Below are positions 7,761 through 16,894 of a stretch of DNA of 19,879 nt, one piece after another. Origin of the DNA: Suillus spraguei. Taxonomy: Eukaryota; Basidiomycota; Agaricomycetes; Boletales; Suillaceae. Position 1 is the stretch's first letter, and each line of letters opens with the position of its first letter. The notes beneath the pieces were generated by a model, which saw only the letters and a list, made by a program, of their open reading frames with translations, ran no database searches and was not told the origin of the DNA. The stretch spans positions 1 through 19,879 of the forward strand of contig JABCPU010000970.1 in assembly GCA_016800925.1 (NCBI GenBank), read 5' to 3'. A program made the translations under genes and the position numbers.

Positions 7761-9271
7761 TCATTACTATTGACTCTCCCCCCAAGGGATCACCCTTGAC
7801 ATCAGTCCGCGACCTCTACCCTTCGCCAAATGAGGAAACTCTTGCTCCTCCTTCACCTCAACAGTGCATCGCTACCACACCACCAATGCCACCTGCTATC
7901 CACCATCACACCATTATCCATGCTCATGCTACCATTCCACTTATGCTTACACTACAATTGTTAGTCCTACTGCAACTGCCAGCTAGATCTCGACCACGAA
8001 TCATGACAACTCCATTCCATATGCTGCTAAGGGGCACAGATGCCATGCCTAAATTTGATGGCACCTCAGCACACCTTTTACCATTTTTTGAGGATGTAGA
8101 ACTCTTAGGCACTCATGCCAACTTGACTGGCGAGCACCTTATTAAGGCAGCGCTGAGATACGCGCCTATTGATGACTCTGAGACATGGGAGATACTCGAC
8201 GAAGCCAGTCTGCCAGATTGGGCGAAGTTCACCACTGCGGTAAAGCTTTTGTACCCTGGATGTGAAGGCAACTGCCGCTTCACCTGTACTGATCTTGAGA
8301 ACCTTTGTGCAGAACAAGCCTGTATGCTGATGACCTCGCAAGAGGATCTTGGGCCATACTGTAGGAAGTTCCTCAAGATCTCTTAGCACTTGATTGCTAA
8401 GAAGAAGCTCGCTGAACTTGAGCGGGACCATCTGTTTCTTGACAGATTCCACACTACTGCCAAGACCGCTATTAAGTAGCGGCTCGAGATGATGCTTACC
8501 ATGCATCACCCAGAGGACCCATATGACATCAAAAAGGTATACAAAGCAACAATCTTTCTTTTGCCAAGTACCTCCACTGCTGTAATGGCGCCGGCTTCCT
8601 CGCCAGTGTATGCTAAATCTTCTACCACTCAACAGGTGTCACCGCAACCGCAGATGCAACCAGCCAATCCTGGCGTTGTGATCAAGCGAGAGTATGCGCA
8701 GTACGCCCCCATCATGTGCCACTTCTGCAGCGGTCCACACAAGATGCTGGATTGCACAATCAAGGAAGTGTACATACACGATGGTAAGATCATTAATAGG
8801 AACAGACACATAGTTCTGCCTAATGGCAATGTGGTCCCTCATCTTGGTCCTAATTTCCAACAAAGTCTTGACTGCTTGATGAGCGAAAGTCCCGCTACGG
8901 GAGCTAACACTATGGTATGGGGAAACTTGTACTGCTGAGTAGAGCATGGGCATGACGCCATGCTCAATATCGATCCTTCTGCATTCTTGCACACTAATGC
9001 CGTTCACAGGACAGACGCTGAAGTGGAGCACGCTAATGACTTACATCTAGTGCAGGATTGGTACAATGATAATAATGCTGATGCTTACACTGCTAGGAAA
9101 TCTGACAAGGGAAAGACCATGCAGTTTGATGGCGTCGAGATACCGCCAAGACCTAAAGCGGGACCATCCTCTAAGGCTGCTGACGTGGTTGAGGAGGTGG
9201 TTTTACCCCAAGTCAAAGCAAGTGTGACGCCCAACCCCAGTACAAAAATCCTTAAGCCAGCAGTGTCTACC

Positions 9272-9385
9272 GCCAAAAGTACCCCACACTCAGCACCAGC
9301 ACCTGCAACTTCTTCTTTGTCTACCAATACTGCCAAGAGTACAGCACCTTCAGCACCTGCGACTTCTTCTTTGTCGACTGATGCC
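9272..9385 (+). repeat. Two-unit Ala/Ser/Thr/Pro repeat in element D gag
   Basis: Units of 60 bp (9272-9331) and 54 bp (9332-9385) encode AKSTPHSAPAPATSSLSTNT and AKSTAPSAPATSSLSTDA. This is a low-complexity linker before the protease and is in frame. Confidence 0.75.
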
Positions 9386-9451
9386 GCCAACCAACCTGCG
9401 CCCCAATACAGGTACCAGCATCCACTAGAAGACAAGGACACTGATAGATGC

Positions 9452-10406
9452 TGTAACGAACATATTGGCGCTGGCTTTAAAACCCTATCTTTTGGCGCAC
9501 ATCTCACATCTATAGGAATCTCCACCAGTCCAAAGGCCATCTTACTCCTTTAGCATTGCCAGCAGCATCTCACACTTACCGCACACCATACCGACTGCGG
9601 CACCACGTTCCACGTACCAATGTCCTCCCATGTCCTTGCCGTGTCCACATAGCTCCATTTGGTGCATTGTTTGTTTTATGTCCATGATCACTGATTCCAC
9701 AGCAAGTCTTATTACATGTCGCCTCGTGCCACAGACGCCTCACGCTATGTTTACATACAGCGGTTACTGTACTTGAGCGCTACTGATCTTGCCTAGAAGC
9801 ATTCCGAGTACATACAATTTAGGATATAAACACCATGTACCCTGCACAATACAGTACCTGATTTTACCCCATTGCATGTACTATAGGTCAGGATTAGTGT
9901 CTAGCTCTGGAACCACCCAGTAGTAGACTTAGCCTTTAAAGTTCTTTACTGCTCATTAATTGATCTTGCTCTTTCACTGTTACCGCTGGACTCTTGATTG
10001 CTATTTTTACTGAACTTCTCATGCACCGCTACTTTACCGCTGAAAGTACTGCAGCCTTCTTAGCTGTTTTTTTGCACCGCTCGCAACCTTACCACTACCG
10101 CTGATATCATCGCTCATCGCCGCTCGCTCGACATTACTGTTACTGACTTTATCTCAACCACAGTAGCACCGCTACATACAATGCTAGTTCTGGCGGCATC
10201 ATCACTGACCGCGGCAACTCACCGCTGACTACGATGCTACTTTCACTCACTGGTTTGACTTGTATTTAACTATACTAACAGGCATCCCCCATTAGGGTCG
10301 AACACTCTTGTTTCGCAAGTGAAGCAGACTAGATGGAGCGCAAGACCACACATACTAACTTAGAAGGTAGTTTATCTACAGCCCAGGTTAGGTTGTAATC
10401 TTTACA
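9452..10406 (+). mobile_element. A3, family A LTR inserted between gag and protease of element D
   Basis: A 955-bp unit begins TGTAACGAAC (9452) and ends AATCTTTACA (10406). The last 170 bases match A1 and A2 closely (GGGTCGAACACTCTTG, GTGAAGCAGACTAG, GTTTATCTACAGCCCAGG). The coding sequence of element D breaks off at the left boundary and resumes at the right boundary in another frame. The flanks (GATGC and ACACA) do not match, so the target duplication has decayed or the two ends come from different insertions. It contains no long conserved ORF; ACCGC-type words fill 10020-10240. Confidence 0.8.
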
Positions 10407-11212
10407 ACACATTGTCAACCATATTCTGGACTCTGACATTACCATACCAGTACACGAGCTAATCACAGTAACGCTGGAGATCCGCAAGGACCTCAAGGAA
10501 GCCACTACCAACAAGCGAGTTAGCATTAACACCACACTAGTTAACAAGTTAGGCACCATGCCTAGCGCTAGGGAACAGATGAAGTATTGGGAGCGTTACC
10601 GCTCACGGGATGCTGATGGACAAGTGGTCGCAGAACATTTTGTGCTGCTGTGGGCTATCATGGCCATTACCAAGGGGCAGGTCTTGACATGTATGTTGGA
10701 CCAGGGCGCTGAATGTCTTGTCATGCTGGCGAGAGTTTGGCATACGCTGGGTTCCATACCATTGAGACCGGACCACAAGATCAATATGGAGTCAGCTAAC
10801 ACATCTACCAATGAGACACTAGGATTCATTGAGAATCTACTGCTAGACTTTGGAACTGGCGAAATGCTGTTCCAGGTACAAGTCGTCGAAACTGCTAACT
10901 TTGATCTCTTGCTAGGAAGACCATTCTACACGATGACAGCATGTAATACTGAGACATGCCAAGTGGCGAGCAGGACCTTACTCTCACTGACCCTAATAAT
11001 GGCAAGGTCATATGCATACCCATGCAGCCATGGGTAAATAAATGTCAGGGTTGCGCTAAGTGCCCGGAAAGGTCTACCGAGCAGGATTTTTAAAGATCAA
11101 TGAGCCACATGTGGCATGGGGAGACTCCCAAATGCTTCATTCTTCTTCTTCTTTTGTTTCTCAAGAACCAGTTACTGCTAAAGTTACCACTACCATACCG
11201 AATCCCACTGAC
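10407..11212 (+). pseudogene. pol: Protease region and linker of element D pol
   Basis: After LTR A3 the frame reads IVNHILDSDITIPVHELITV, EIRKDLKEATTNKRV, then a retropepsin: VLTCMLDQGAECLVM (the active-site Asp, D-Q-G-A in place of D-S-G-A), MESANTSTNETLGFIENL, and NFDLLLGRPF near the C-terminus (about 10550-10930). This is the style of aspartic protease found in Agaricomycete gypsy polyproteins. A frameshift near 10970 moves the conserved continuation (LTLTDPNNGKVICIP) out of frame. The remainder to 11212 is a low-complexity linker around a TTC run at 11140 and is read in pieces. LTR B2 interrupts at 11213, where ACTGAC|TGTCATA marks the join. Confidence 0.8.
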
Positions 11213-12891
11213 TGTCATATACCATATTTCTGATCTCAGATCCAATCAGATCCGATTGACCCTACTTCTGTCCGGTCCACAGATCTTGTCTGGATCACCC
11301 ATCTGAAAGTGCCCAATTCTCGCTGTAAAGATACAATCTAGCCTGGCTGTAGATAAACCACGGCCTAAGCTAGTATGCAAGTCTTGCACTCTACCTAGTC
11401 TGCTTCACTTGCGAAGGCAAGAATGTTCGACCCTAAAGGGGATGCTGAGTTAGTATAGTTCAATATTGCCCAACCTGTGGTGCGAGAATGCTGTCGGAGG
11501 TAGCGAGATGCTAGCGGTAATACTCCAGTCCATGGGAAACTTGCAGTAAAACTAGTGGTAAGTGTGGGAATGCGGTAGACAAGCGGTAAAACTGTGGTAG
11601 TATGAGCAGTAAAACTGCGGTAAGCGTGGGAACTTCTGCGGTAAAACAAGCGGTAGTGTAGCGATGAAGCGTGAGAAAGTGGTAGCGCTAGCAGTGAAAC
11701 ACGGGAAAGCGGTAATGAGCGGTGGTGCATGCAGCAGTAAAGGAATTCTTAAGGAAACAGTGACTTCAGTAAAGGACTTTATTTTGTAGTGACAGTGGTG
11801 GTGACTATTCCTAAGTACCGTGTGTACTATAGGAGGGAAGTAAGGAAAGAGTATGGGTACCTAGGAATTTTATACGAAAGGAATAGCTATGGAAATGGAA
11901 GGGATAGGATTAACACGCAGCAGACATGTAATAAGACTGCACTACAGTTTACAAAACATCATGTACCGGCAAGACTGGATGGACATAGGATGGGTGGTGA
12001 ATCTTGCTTGTGGATGCCTAATGGGTTCGTGGAGATTGCCGAAGATCACCGCTTCACAGGAAAGTTGCCGCAGTACAGCCGTTAAGCTGCAACAAGGCTT
12101 CCAGAGTGCGGAACGATACCGTTAGATAGGGGTAAACACTTGGTAAAGTAGGACGGTGAAGCCGAAGGGTAAGGATAATGATTGCCGTGTGACACCTATA
12201 TGAAAATGTGCCGTTTCAAGCTCAGCGTGAGTTTGTTTGTCACATCGCACTCTAACTCCCCTGTGTATATCTGTGTCTATCTCCTTTCAGCATCCCTCCT
12301 GTTTCCAGTATTCTGGCTGTGTATATTTCCATCCTGCTTATTGATCCATTACCTGTGTTTTATTTCCGACTCATGCTTACTGATCCACTGTGCATCAACT
12401 AATAGACTTCTGTTATACTTCATACATAGCCCTCGGTCCCGGACTCCTTGATTATCTGTGCTAGTTACTTAAAGTATATAAACCACTTGTAGATCTCTGT
12501 AGAACCTTAGTTCGAATATCATCTTAGATTCTGCTCATCCTTTCCTCCAGACTTGAGTTACCTCCAGCTCTAGTCATCTTCCGAGACTTGGGATTGATTC
12601 CTTAGTCTATATCTCCGACTCTATCTTCAGATAGTCTACCTCTGTTAGTTTCTAGTTAGGAACTCGTTCCGAGACTAGTCTTAATCCTCATTCCATCTCT
12701 ACGTTCCGGATAACCTTTGGACATATCATATCCAATACCTTCGGACGTCCAGACTTGTCACGCAACTCCTTCCGGATCTTCAGATGTATACCTACCCTCT
12801 GGAATAAGGGGCATTACTCGGGAAAGGGGCACAGTGTACAAACTGAGGCCAAAGCCCTTCGGATCTTTCACCCTTGAGTACAGTCTTAACA
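11213..12891 (+). mobile_element. B2, solo LTR of family B, split by solo LTR A2
   Basis: It runs from TGTCATAT (11213) to GTCTTAACA (12891) and is flanked by the 5-bp duplication CTGAC (11208-11212 and 12892-12896). Without A2 it is about 754 bp and aligns with B1 throughout. It is inserted in the protease-RT linker of element D. Confidence 0.92.
11324..12244 (-). mobile_element. A2, complete solo LTR of family A inside B2
   Basis: On the plus strand it reads TGTAAAGATACAATC to TTTGTCACA, so the LTR is in minus orientation. It is 921 bp long and flanked by the 4-bp duplication TCGC (11320-11323 and 12245-12248). The B1 copy has an uninterrupted TTCTCGCACTC at the equivalent place, which confirms the boundaries. 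It is the only family A copy with both ends and a target duplication and so defines the family. It is the deepest layer in the window (A2 in B2 in D in C in E). Confidence 0.92.
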
Positions 12892-13082
12892 CTGACCGCA
12901 TACCGGCGCCCACTGTGCAACCACCGCTCTTACGGAGCACTACCACTGATGCATCGTTGTCTCTCTTTAACTGCCCTCAGTTATCTGCTCATTATCATTA
13001 CCTAACCTCTATGCATTCTTCCATTAACACCGAGTCTACTGAAGCCTTCCACAGCATTTATACTGGGCACCAATATGCTTTC
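12892..13082. other. End of element D linker and its join to element E integrase
   Basis: The plus strand continues the D linker frame after B2 (PTVQPPLLRSTTTDASLSLF and on). On the minus strand the last 20 or so bases before LTR C3 complete an integrase zinc-finger motif of element E (13713 side: HPGHATTEWSVKK, then AYWCP on this side, where YWWPGM is usual). The change from D to E therefore lies at about 13020-13065, but I cannot fix it to the base. No LTR end or target duplication is visible there, which suggests a deletion join. Confidence 0.5.
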
Positions 13083-13712
13083 TGTTACAGTCGTACGTAC
13101 CCCTATTCATTTTCCTTCTATTCTTGTATATCATATGATATGGAGCTTATTGCTCGGACACTTCCACTTCCATCAGACATCATATGATTCAACTACACGT
13201 CGTCGACATGTCATATCATGTGATGTCATGAACTCCCACGACTCTATACTCGGACTCAGTTGGTTTAGCATACGCGTACGCTAAACACATGCTTTCATCT
13301 CTTACTCATGCGTTTCAACACGCTTGTACGATATATGCCTTCCTCATTAGGATACACACTTATATTCCCACGGCTACCTGGTCTGTGCGCACATATGTAC
13401 CTATATAAGCACAGTGTACTTGTAGTACATTCTTTACTTTAATCTTACTGGGTTTTACCTGGAATCTCCTTCGCTTAGGTCTCCAACCTAAGCCTAAGTC
13501 ATCTTGAATCGTCTCTAAGTCTAAGCACTCCTTAGCCTTAGTCTCTATTCTTGTAGAACCTCTTAGACTTGTCTTTGAGGCCGAACCCTTGATCGTACTC
13601 AGAACGCGTTCCTTGTACTTTCACCTTGTCCTCTTCTGGACATTGTAGAACTTCCCAGCAGACCGCCTGTGTCTTTTCACTGTCGCTGGTGATGCCATCC
13701 CAGTTCGTAACA
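13083..13712 (+). mobile_element. C3, solo LTR of family C (long form)
   Basis: A complete 630-bp LTR from TGTTACAG to CGTAACA with the 5-bp duplication CTTTC (13078-13082 and 13713-13717). It contains extra U3 sequence with a palindrome ATATCATATGATAT (13128-13141) and the GTTTAGC/GCTAAAC dyad (13263-13286). TATATAA is at 13402 and ACTTTAATCTT at 13436. It is nearly identical to C4 at 18822-19447, so it is among the younger insertions, and it landed beside the D/E join. Confidence 0.95.
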
Positions 13713-14108
13713 CTTTCTTTACACTCCATTCGGTAGTTGCATGCCCTGGGTGACCCGCAGAGGGGTGGTTGTGATGCAGGGAGAGTATACGATGGCGCAG
13801 GTCCACGGGGATGTAAGCACGGTCCTTGTAGAAGAGGACACCATTGGTGAACACCCAATCAGAGAGGGCAGATTTCATGAGGGGCGCACAGATGCCATTA
13901 AGTGCGTCGAGTGTGCATTTCATAGTGGCGTTGTCGGGGGAGTCATTCAAGTGCTTGAAGTCTTCAGTGAGTTCGGTGTCAATGATTTTGACAAAGAGGG
14001 AGTTGGGGAGTAGGACCATGTCTTCATTGTCAGAGTTGGCACCAAGATGGTCAGGATGGCACAAAAGTGTGTCAGGCGCGGCAAGTTTAGAGCTGGGGAC
14101 ATCATGGA
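13713..14108 (-). pseudogene. pol: RNase H-integrase linker and integrase zinc-finger region of element E
   Basis: Read from about 14108 down, the frame gives [17 protein letters not shown] (the family motif ..ADALSRRPD), NSDNEDMVLLP, then SDWVFTNGVLFYKDRAYIP and LRHRILSLHHNHPSAGHPG, the His pair region of the retroviral integrase zinc finger, then TTEWSVKK up to LTR C3. The second Arg of the SRRPD-like motif has become Cys. The frame is open from 14064 to C3. The Cys pair that should follow is not clearly present beyond C3. Confidence 0.8.
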
Positions 14109-14260
14109 ACTCCAGCCTGGAGGCACTTCCTGGAAGGAAACCTGCATCCTGTGATCATATTCACAGATCACAAGAATCTGCTCAACTTCCGAGCAGCTCA
14201 GAAACTGATGCCCCAGCAGGTGCGCTGGCAATTGACACTATGTGACTTTGACCTTGGAGT
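14109..14260 (+). other. Inverted segment of element E pol (RNase H end) in plus orientation
   Basis: While all surrounding E coding sequence is on the minus strand, the plus strand here reads [37 protein letters not shown] and LCDFDLGVH, the RNase H tail and connection that should sit exactly between the flanking minus-strand pieces (ELLMVICAL to the right, SKLAAPD to the left). The segment is bounded by ACTCCA (14109-14114) and TGGAGT (14255-14260), a short inverted repeat. I infer a local inversion of about 150 bp. Confidence 0.8.
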
Positions 14261-14858
14261 GCACAAATGACCATGAGGAGTTCATGATCATAGATCTGGT
14301 AGTTTCTCTCAGCCGAGTTGAGGCTCTGAGAGAGGTATCCACAGGGGTGGTATGCCCCACTGTCATCTGTCTGGAGCAGGACTGCACCTGTTGCTGCCAG
14401 AGAGGCATAGGTTGCAAGCACGAATTGCTTGACCAGATCAGGGTTCCGCAGAACAGGTTCAGAGAGGAAGTGCTTCTTGAGTGCTTCAAAGGTGTCTTCA
14501 TGGATGTTGATCCAATTGAAGATGGTGTCTTTCTTTGTCAAGTCGATGAGCAGGCACACAATGTTGGAGTAGTGGGAGATGAAGTGTCGGTAGAAGCTGC
14601 AGAAGCCGAGGAATGATCGGACTTCTTTCATGGAAGTGGGGAATTTCCACTTGCTGATTCCCTTCAGCTTCAAGGGGTCCATCGCGACTTGTCCTGGGTG
14701 AATAATCATGCTGAGGTATTTGACTTTTTGTGCATCAAAAGTGCACTTTTTGGGTTTCAGGAAGAGGGATTCTTTTCTGATCTTTTCAAGGACTCTATGA
14801 GTCCATTCTTTCTGCTCCTCCTGGGTGTCGGAGAAGATCAGGATGTCATCCATGTAGA
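14261..14858 (-). pseudogene. pol: RT thumb/connection and RNase H of element E
   Basis: From 14853 down the frame starts at MDDILIFSDTQEE, the second half of the YMDD catalytic box, then RKESLFLKPKKCTFD, YLSMIIHPGQVAMDP, VRSFLGFCSFYRHFI, and the RNase H start QFVLATYASLAATGAVLLQ, ending in [19 protein letters not shown] at the inversion border. The first catalytic Asp of RNase H (ATDAS in the family) is Tyr here (14409-14407). No stop interrupts this part. LTR C6 separates it from the first half of RT. Confidence 0.88.
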
Positions 14859-15333
14859 TGTTACAAACTGGGATGGCGTCTCCAGCGACAGTAAAAAAAC
14901 ACAGTTGGTCTGCTGGGAAGTTCTACTGCATTCAAAAGAGAATGAGGACAAGGGGTACTAAGAAGGATTCTTAGTATGATCAAAGGTTTGGTCTAAGAGT
15001 CATGACTCAAAGACAATCAAGAATAGAGACCAAGGCTAAGGAGTGCTTAGACTTAGAGATGATTCAGACGACTTAGGTTGGAGACCTAAGTGAAGGATAT
15101 TCCAGGTAAAACCCAGTAAGATTAAAGTGAAGTATACAAGTGTAATACAATGTGCTCAAATAAGCCAATATGTGCGCATGGACCAAGAGAGATGTGAGAG
15201 TATAAGTGCATATCCAGAAGAGGAAGGCAACTATAGTACAGACAAGTTGAGCATATGAGTTGAGAAATGTATCACATGATATACAAAGTAGGAACGAAAG
15301 AGAAAATGAATAGGGGTACATACAGCCGTAACA
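14859..15333 (-). mobile_element. C6, solo LTR of family C, inside the RT active-site motif
   Basis: A 475-bp LTR in minus orientation, reading TGTTACAAACTGG to GCCGTAACA on the plus strand, flanked by GTAGA (14854-14858 and 15334-15338). It belongs to the short form. It keeps the 11-mer (AAGATTAAAGT at 15118-15128 on plus) and a perfect 8-bp leader hairpin ACTTAGGT/ACCTAAGT (15071-15091). The target duplication includes the Tyr codon of YMDD in the RT of element E. Confidence 0.95.
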
Positions 15334-16060
15334 GTAGACGATCATCCATCCTTCATTGATTTCTTCTGTGAAGGTCTGGTTCATGTAGGCTTGGAAAGTG
15401 GTGGGCGAGTTGCACAATCCAAAGAACATGACCTTTAGCTCGAATAGTCCAAAGGAGGCCGAGAACGCCACTTGCCAGCAGTCATCAGGGTGAATCAGGA
15501 TGTTGTTGTATCCTGATCGGACATCCATCTTCATGAAGTATTTTGTGCCTCAAAGTTGGGCGATGAGAGGCGGAATGAGGGGAAGTAGATAGGTGTTCTT
15601 CACGGTCCATTTGTTAATGTACTGGTAGTCTTGACAGGGTCACAGTGACCTGTCCTTCTTTCCAATGAAGAAGAAACTGGAGGCCTGAGGGGACTTTGAT
15701 GGTTGGATGAAGTCTTTCTTCAGGTGTTCATCAAGGAAGGCTTTGACAGCCTCTGTTTCTTTTGGGGAGAGATGGTACACCCTAGAGCTTTTTGGAATGA
15801 AACCAGGCTTCATTTTAATTCGGTGGTTGACTCCAGGTCGAGATGGGGGGAGCTGATTAAACCCATCTTTTGCAAAGATGGTGGCAAAGTCATGGAGGTA
15901 TGAGGAGACGAGTTTCTCAAATGTTTTCTTCATCTTCTCTTGGTTTGCCTCAATGGCGAATTCTTGAGCTTTGTTGCTCATTTTGATGAGATCCTTGGAG
16001 GCTTCCAGGATCCAAATGTTTTCCAGAGGTTTGCTCATGCGATTCATTTCATTCTTCGAG
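15334..16060 (-). pseudogene. pol: First half of RT of element E
   Basis: The frame from about 16060 down to 15334 reads EKLVSSYLHDFATIFAKDGF, PGVNHRIKMKPGFIP, YHLSPKETEAVKAFLDEHL, SKSPQASSFFFIGKKD, CQDYQYIN, MDVRSGYNNILIHPDDCW, FGLCNSPTTFQAYMNQTF and EINEGWMIVY, matching element C RT block by block. Stops are TGA at 15642-15640 (before PCQDY, where Arg is usual) and TGA at 15552-15550 (where the family has Arg or another residue before GTKYF). A frameshift at about 16060 separates it from the protease frame. Confidence 0.88.
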
Positions 16061-16894
16061 GTCAATGTTCTTAATGATGTGCACAGAGGTCGCATCAGGG
16101 GAGTACTCAATGAGCACTTCATCATTGGTCAGGGGGTAGATGGCAATGTCGTCCACCTTCTGGCACATTTGGGTGTTGCCAACCCAGACATCCCCATACT
16201 TGTTAAAGTCAGGGAGGTCATCTTCATCATCCTCGATGGGTTTTAAACCCAGGGGTCCATTTCTCTTCTTCTCCTCCTTCTTCTTCTTCTTGGTGCTTAT
16301 CTGTTCAAGAACATGGTCAAGAGTTGAGTCCAGCATTCTGAGGGGGGCGAATATTTCACCATCTTCTTCTTCCTTGATAGAGGTCGTGCCTTGGAATACA
16401 TAGGCAGGTGCACCGTGGGAGGCATGCTTTTGGTTGAGTATGTGCTCAACTTGTCGCAAGTGCGCAGTCGCACATAAGGCGATAGTATTGCATGCCCAGT
16501 CAATGTCGGGATTCATCATGGAAAGCCAAGGCTTTCCGAGGAGGATGTCGTCATGTTTGGAAAGTTGGGTGATGTTGAACTTTCCATACATAACCCATTT
16601 ATCAAGGCAGATAAACAGGGTACAGTAGCAGGAGACCTTCCCGGCTCTAGAGTGGCTTCCATCAACAGTGGTGATGTGGAAGGGGTGTCTGAGTCGATGT
16701 GTATGGATCTTGTGGTTCTGCACAAAGGAGGAGTCAATGAATGATCCTCCAGCGCCAGAGTTAATGATGGCATTTGATGCAATGGTTTTTGCGCTTTTCG
16801 CACTGAAAAGGGTGACAGGAACTCGAAACTCATTCGATTTGTCAACACATTTAGTATACAGAGCGCACTTGGGAGCGACTGACATTACTACAGT
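16049..16894 (-). pseudogene. pol: Protease and acidic/lysine-rich linker of element E pol
   Basis: From 16894 down the frame reads CALYTKCVDKSNEFRVPVTL, ASNAIINSGAGGSFIDSSFV, HRLRHPFHITTVDGSHSR, VMYGKFNITQL, DDILLGKPWLSMMNPDIDW, then a linker with KKKKKEEKKRNGPLG and an acidic stretch, ending DEVLIEYSPDATSVH near the frameshift to RT. It is homologous to the protease of element C. The catalytic Asp of DSG is Asn here (codon 16762-16760), so the enzyme would be inactive. The left end of element F cuts the gene at 16894, and gag is not in the window. Confidence 0.85.

Larger units (their letters stand above)
7455..9451 (+). pseudogene. gag: gag (5' part of gag-pol) of element D, four internal stops
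   Basis: A single frame of about 665 codons can be followed with only four stops (TGA 7727, TAG 8384, TAG 8477, TGA 8936) and no frameshift. No convincing start ATG remains. The core (about 8050-8540) reads FDGTSAHLLPFFEDVELLG, then ALRYAPIDDSETWEIL, WAKFTTAVKLLYPGC and YCRKFLKIS, a gag type common in Agaricomycete Ty3/gypsy elements. A zinc knuckle CHFCSGPHKMLDC (C-X2-C-X4-H-X4-C) is followed by DGKIINRNRHIVLPNGNVVP. A Ser/Ala/Thr/Pro-rich repeat region (9270-9390) follows, then YRYQHPLEDKDTDR, where LTR A3 interrupts. Upstream the frame holds an acidic part (DESSSEQGETPK). Confidence 0.85.
6513..13060 (+). mobile_element. Element D, plus-strand Ty3/gypsy element, 3' half lost
   Basis: Element D has a 5' LTR, a TGG-type primer-binding site, gag and protease followed by a low-complexity linker. 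RT, RNase H, integrase and the 3' LTR are absent. Its 5' LTR sits directly after the RNase H codons of element C. The left half of its target duplication would be TCCAA (6508-6512) and the right half is lost. It is interrupted by LTR A3 and by LTR B2 (with A2 inside). The right limit is uncertain by a few tens of bases: near 13060 the sequence becomes the integrase of element E on the other strand. Its LTR is related to the family A LTRs by its start, by the GGGTCGAAC and CTTAGGCC words near the end, and by its 921-bp length. Confidence 0.75.
857..16894 (-). mobile_element. Element E, old minus-strand Ty3/gypsy chromovirus, split and deleted
   Basis: Element E is read on the minus strand as protease, RT, RNase H, integrase zinc-finger region (16894 down to about 13060) and, after a large block of younger insertions, the end of the integrase core, chromodomain and a post-pol ORF start (2216 down to 857). 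That the two parts belong to one copy is inferred: same strand, correct domain order, and neither part duplicates the other. Roughly 110-150 integrase residues, including most of the DDE core, are missing between them. Its gag would lie to the right of element F and its LTRs are not in the window. Insertions within it are A1, C1, C (with B1 and D), C3, C6 and F. Confidence 0.65.

Noticed and set aside
8105..8632. A 175-residue minus-strand ORF opposite the gag of element D; also 9085-9540 and 13741-14616 opposite pol or gag frames
   Set aside because: These are shadows of the gag or pol frames on the other strand and lack any domain.
13128..13200. Palindromic words as a CRISPR-like or origin structure
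   Set aside because: There are no regularly spaced repeats with unique spacers; the block is part of the U3 of a eukaryotic LTR.
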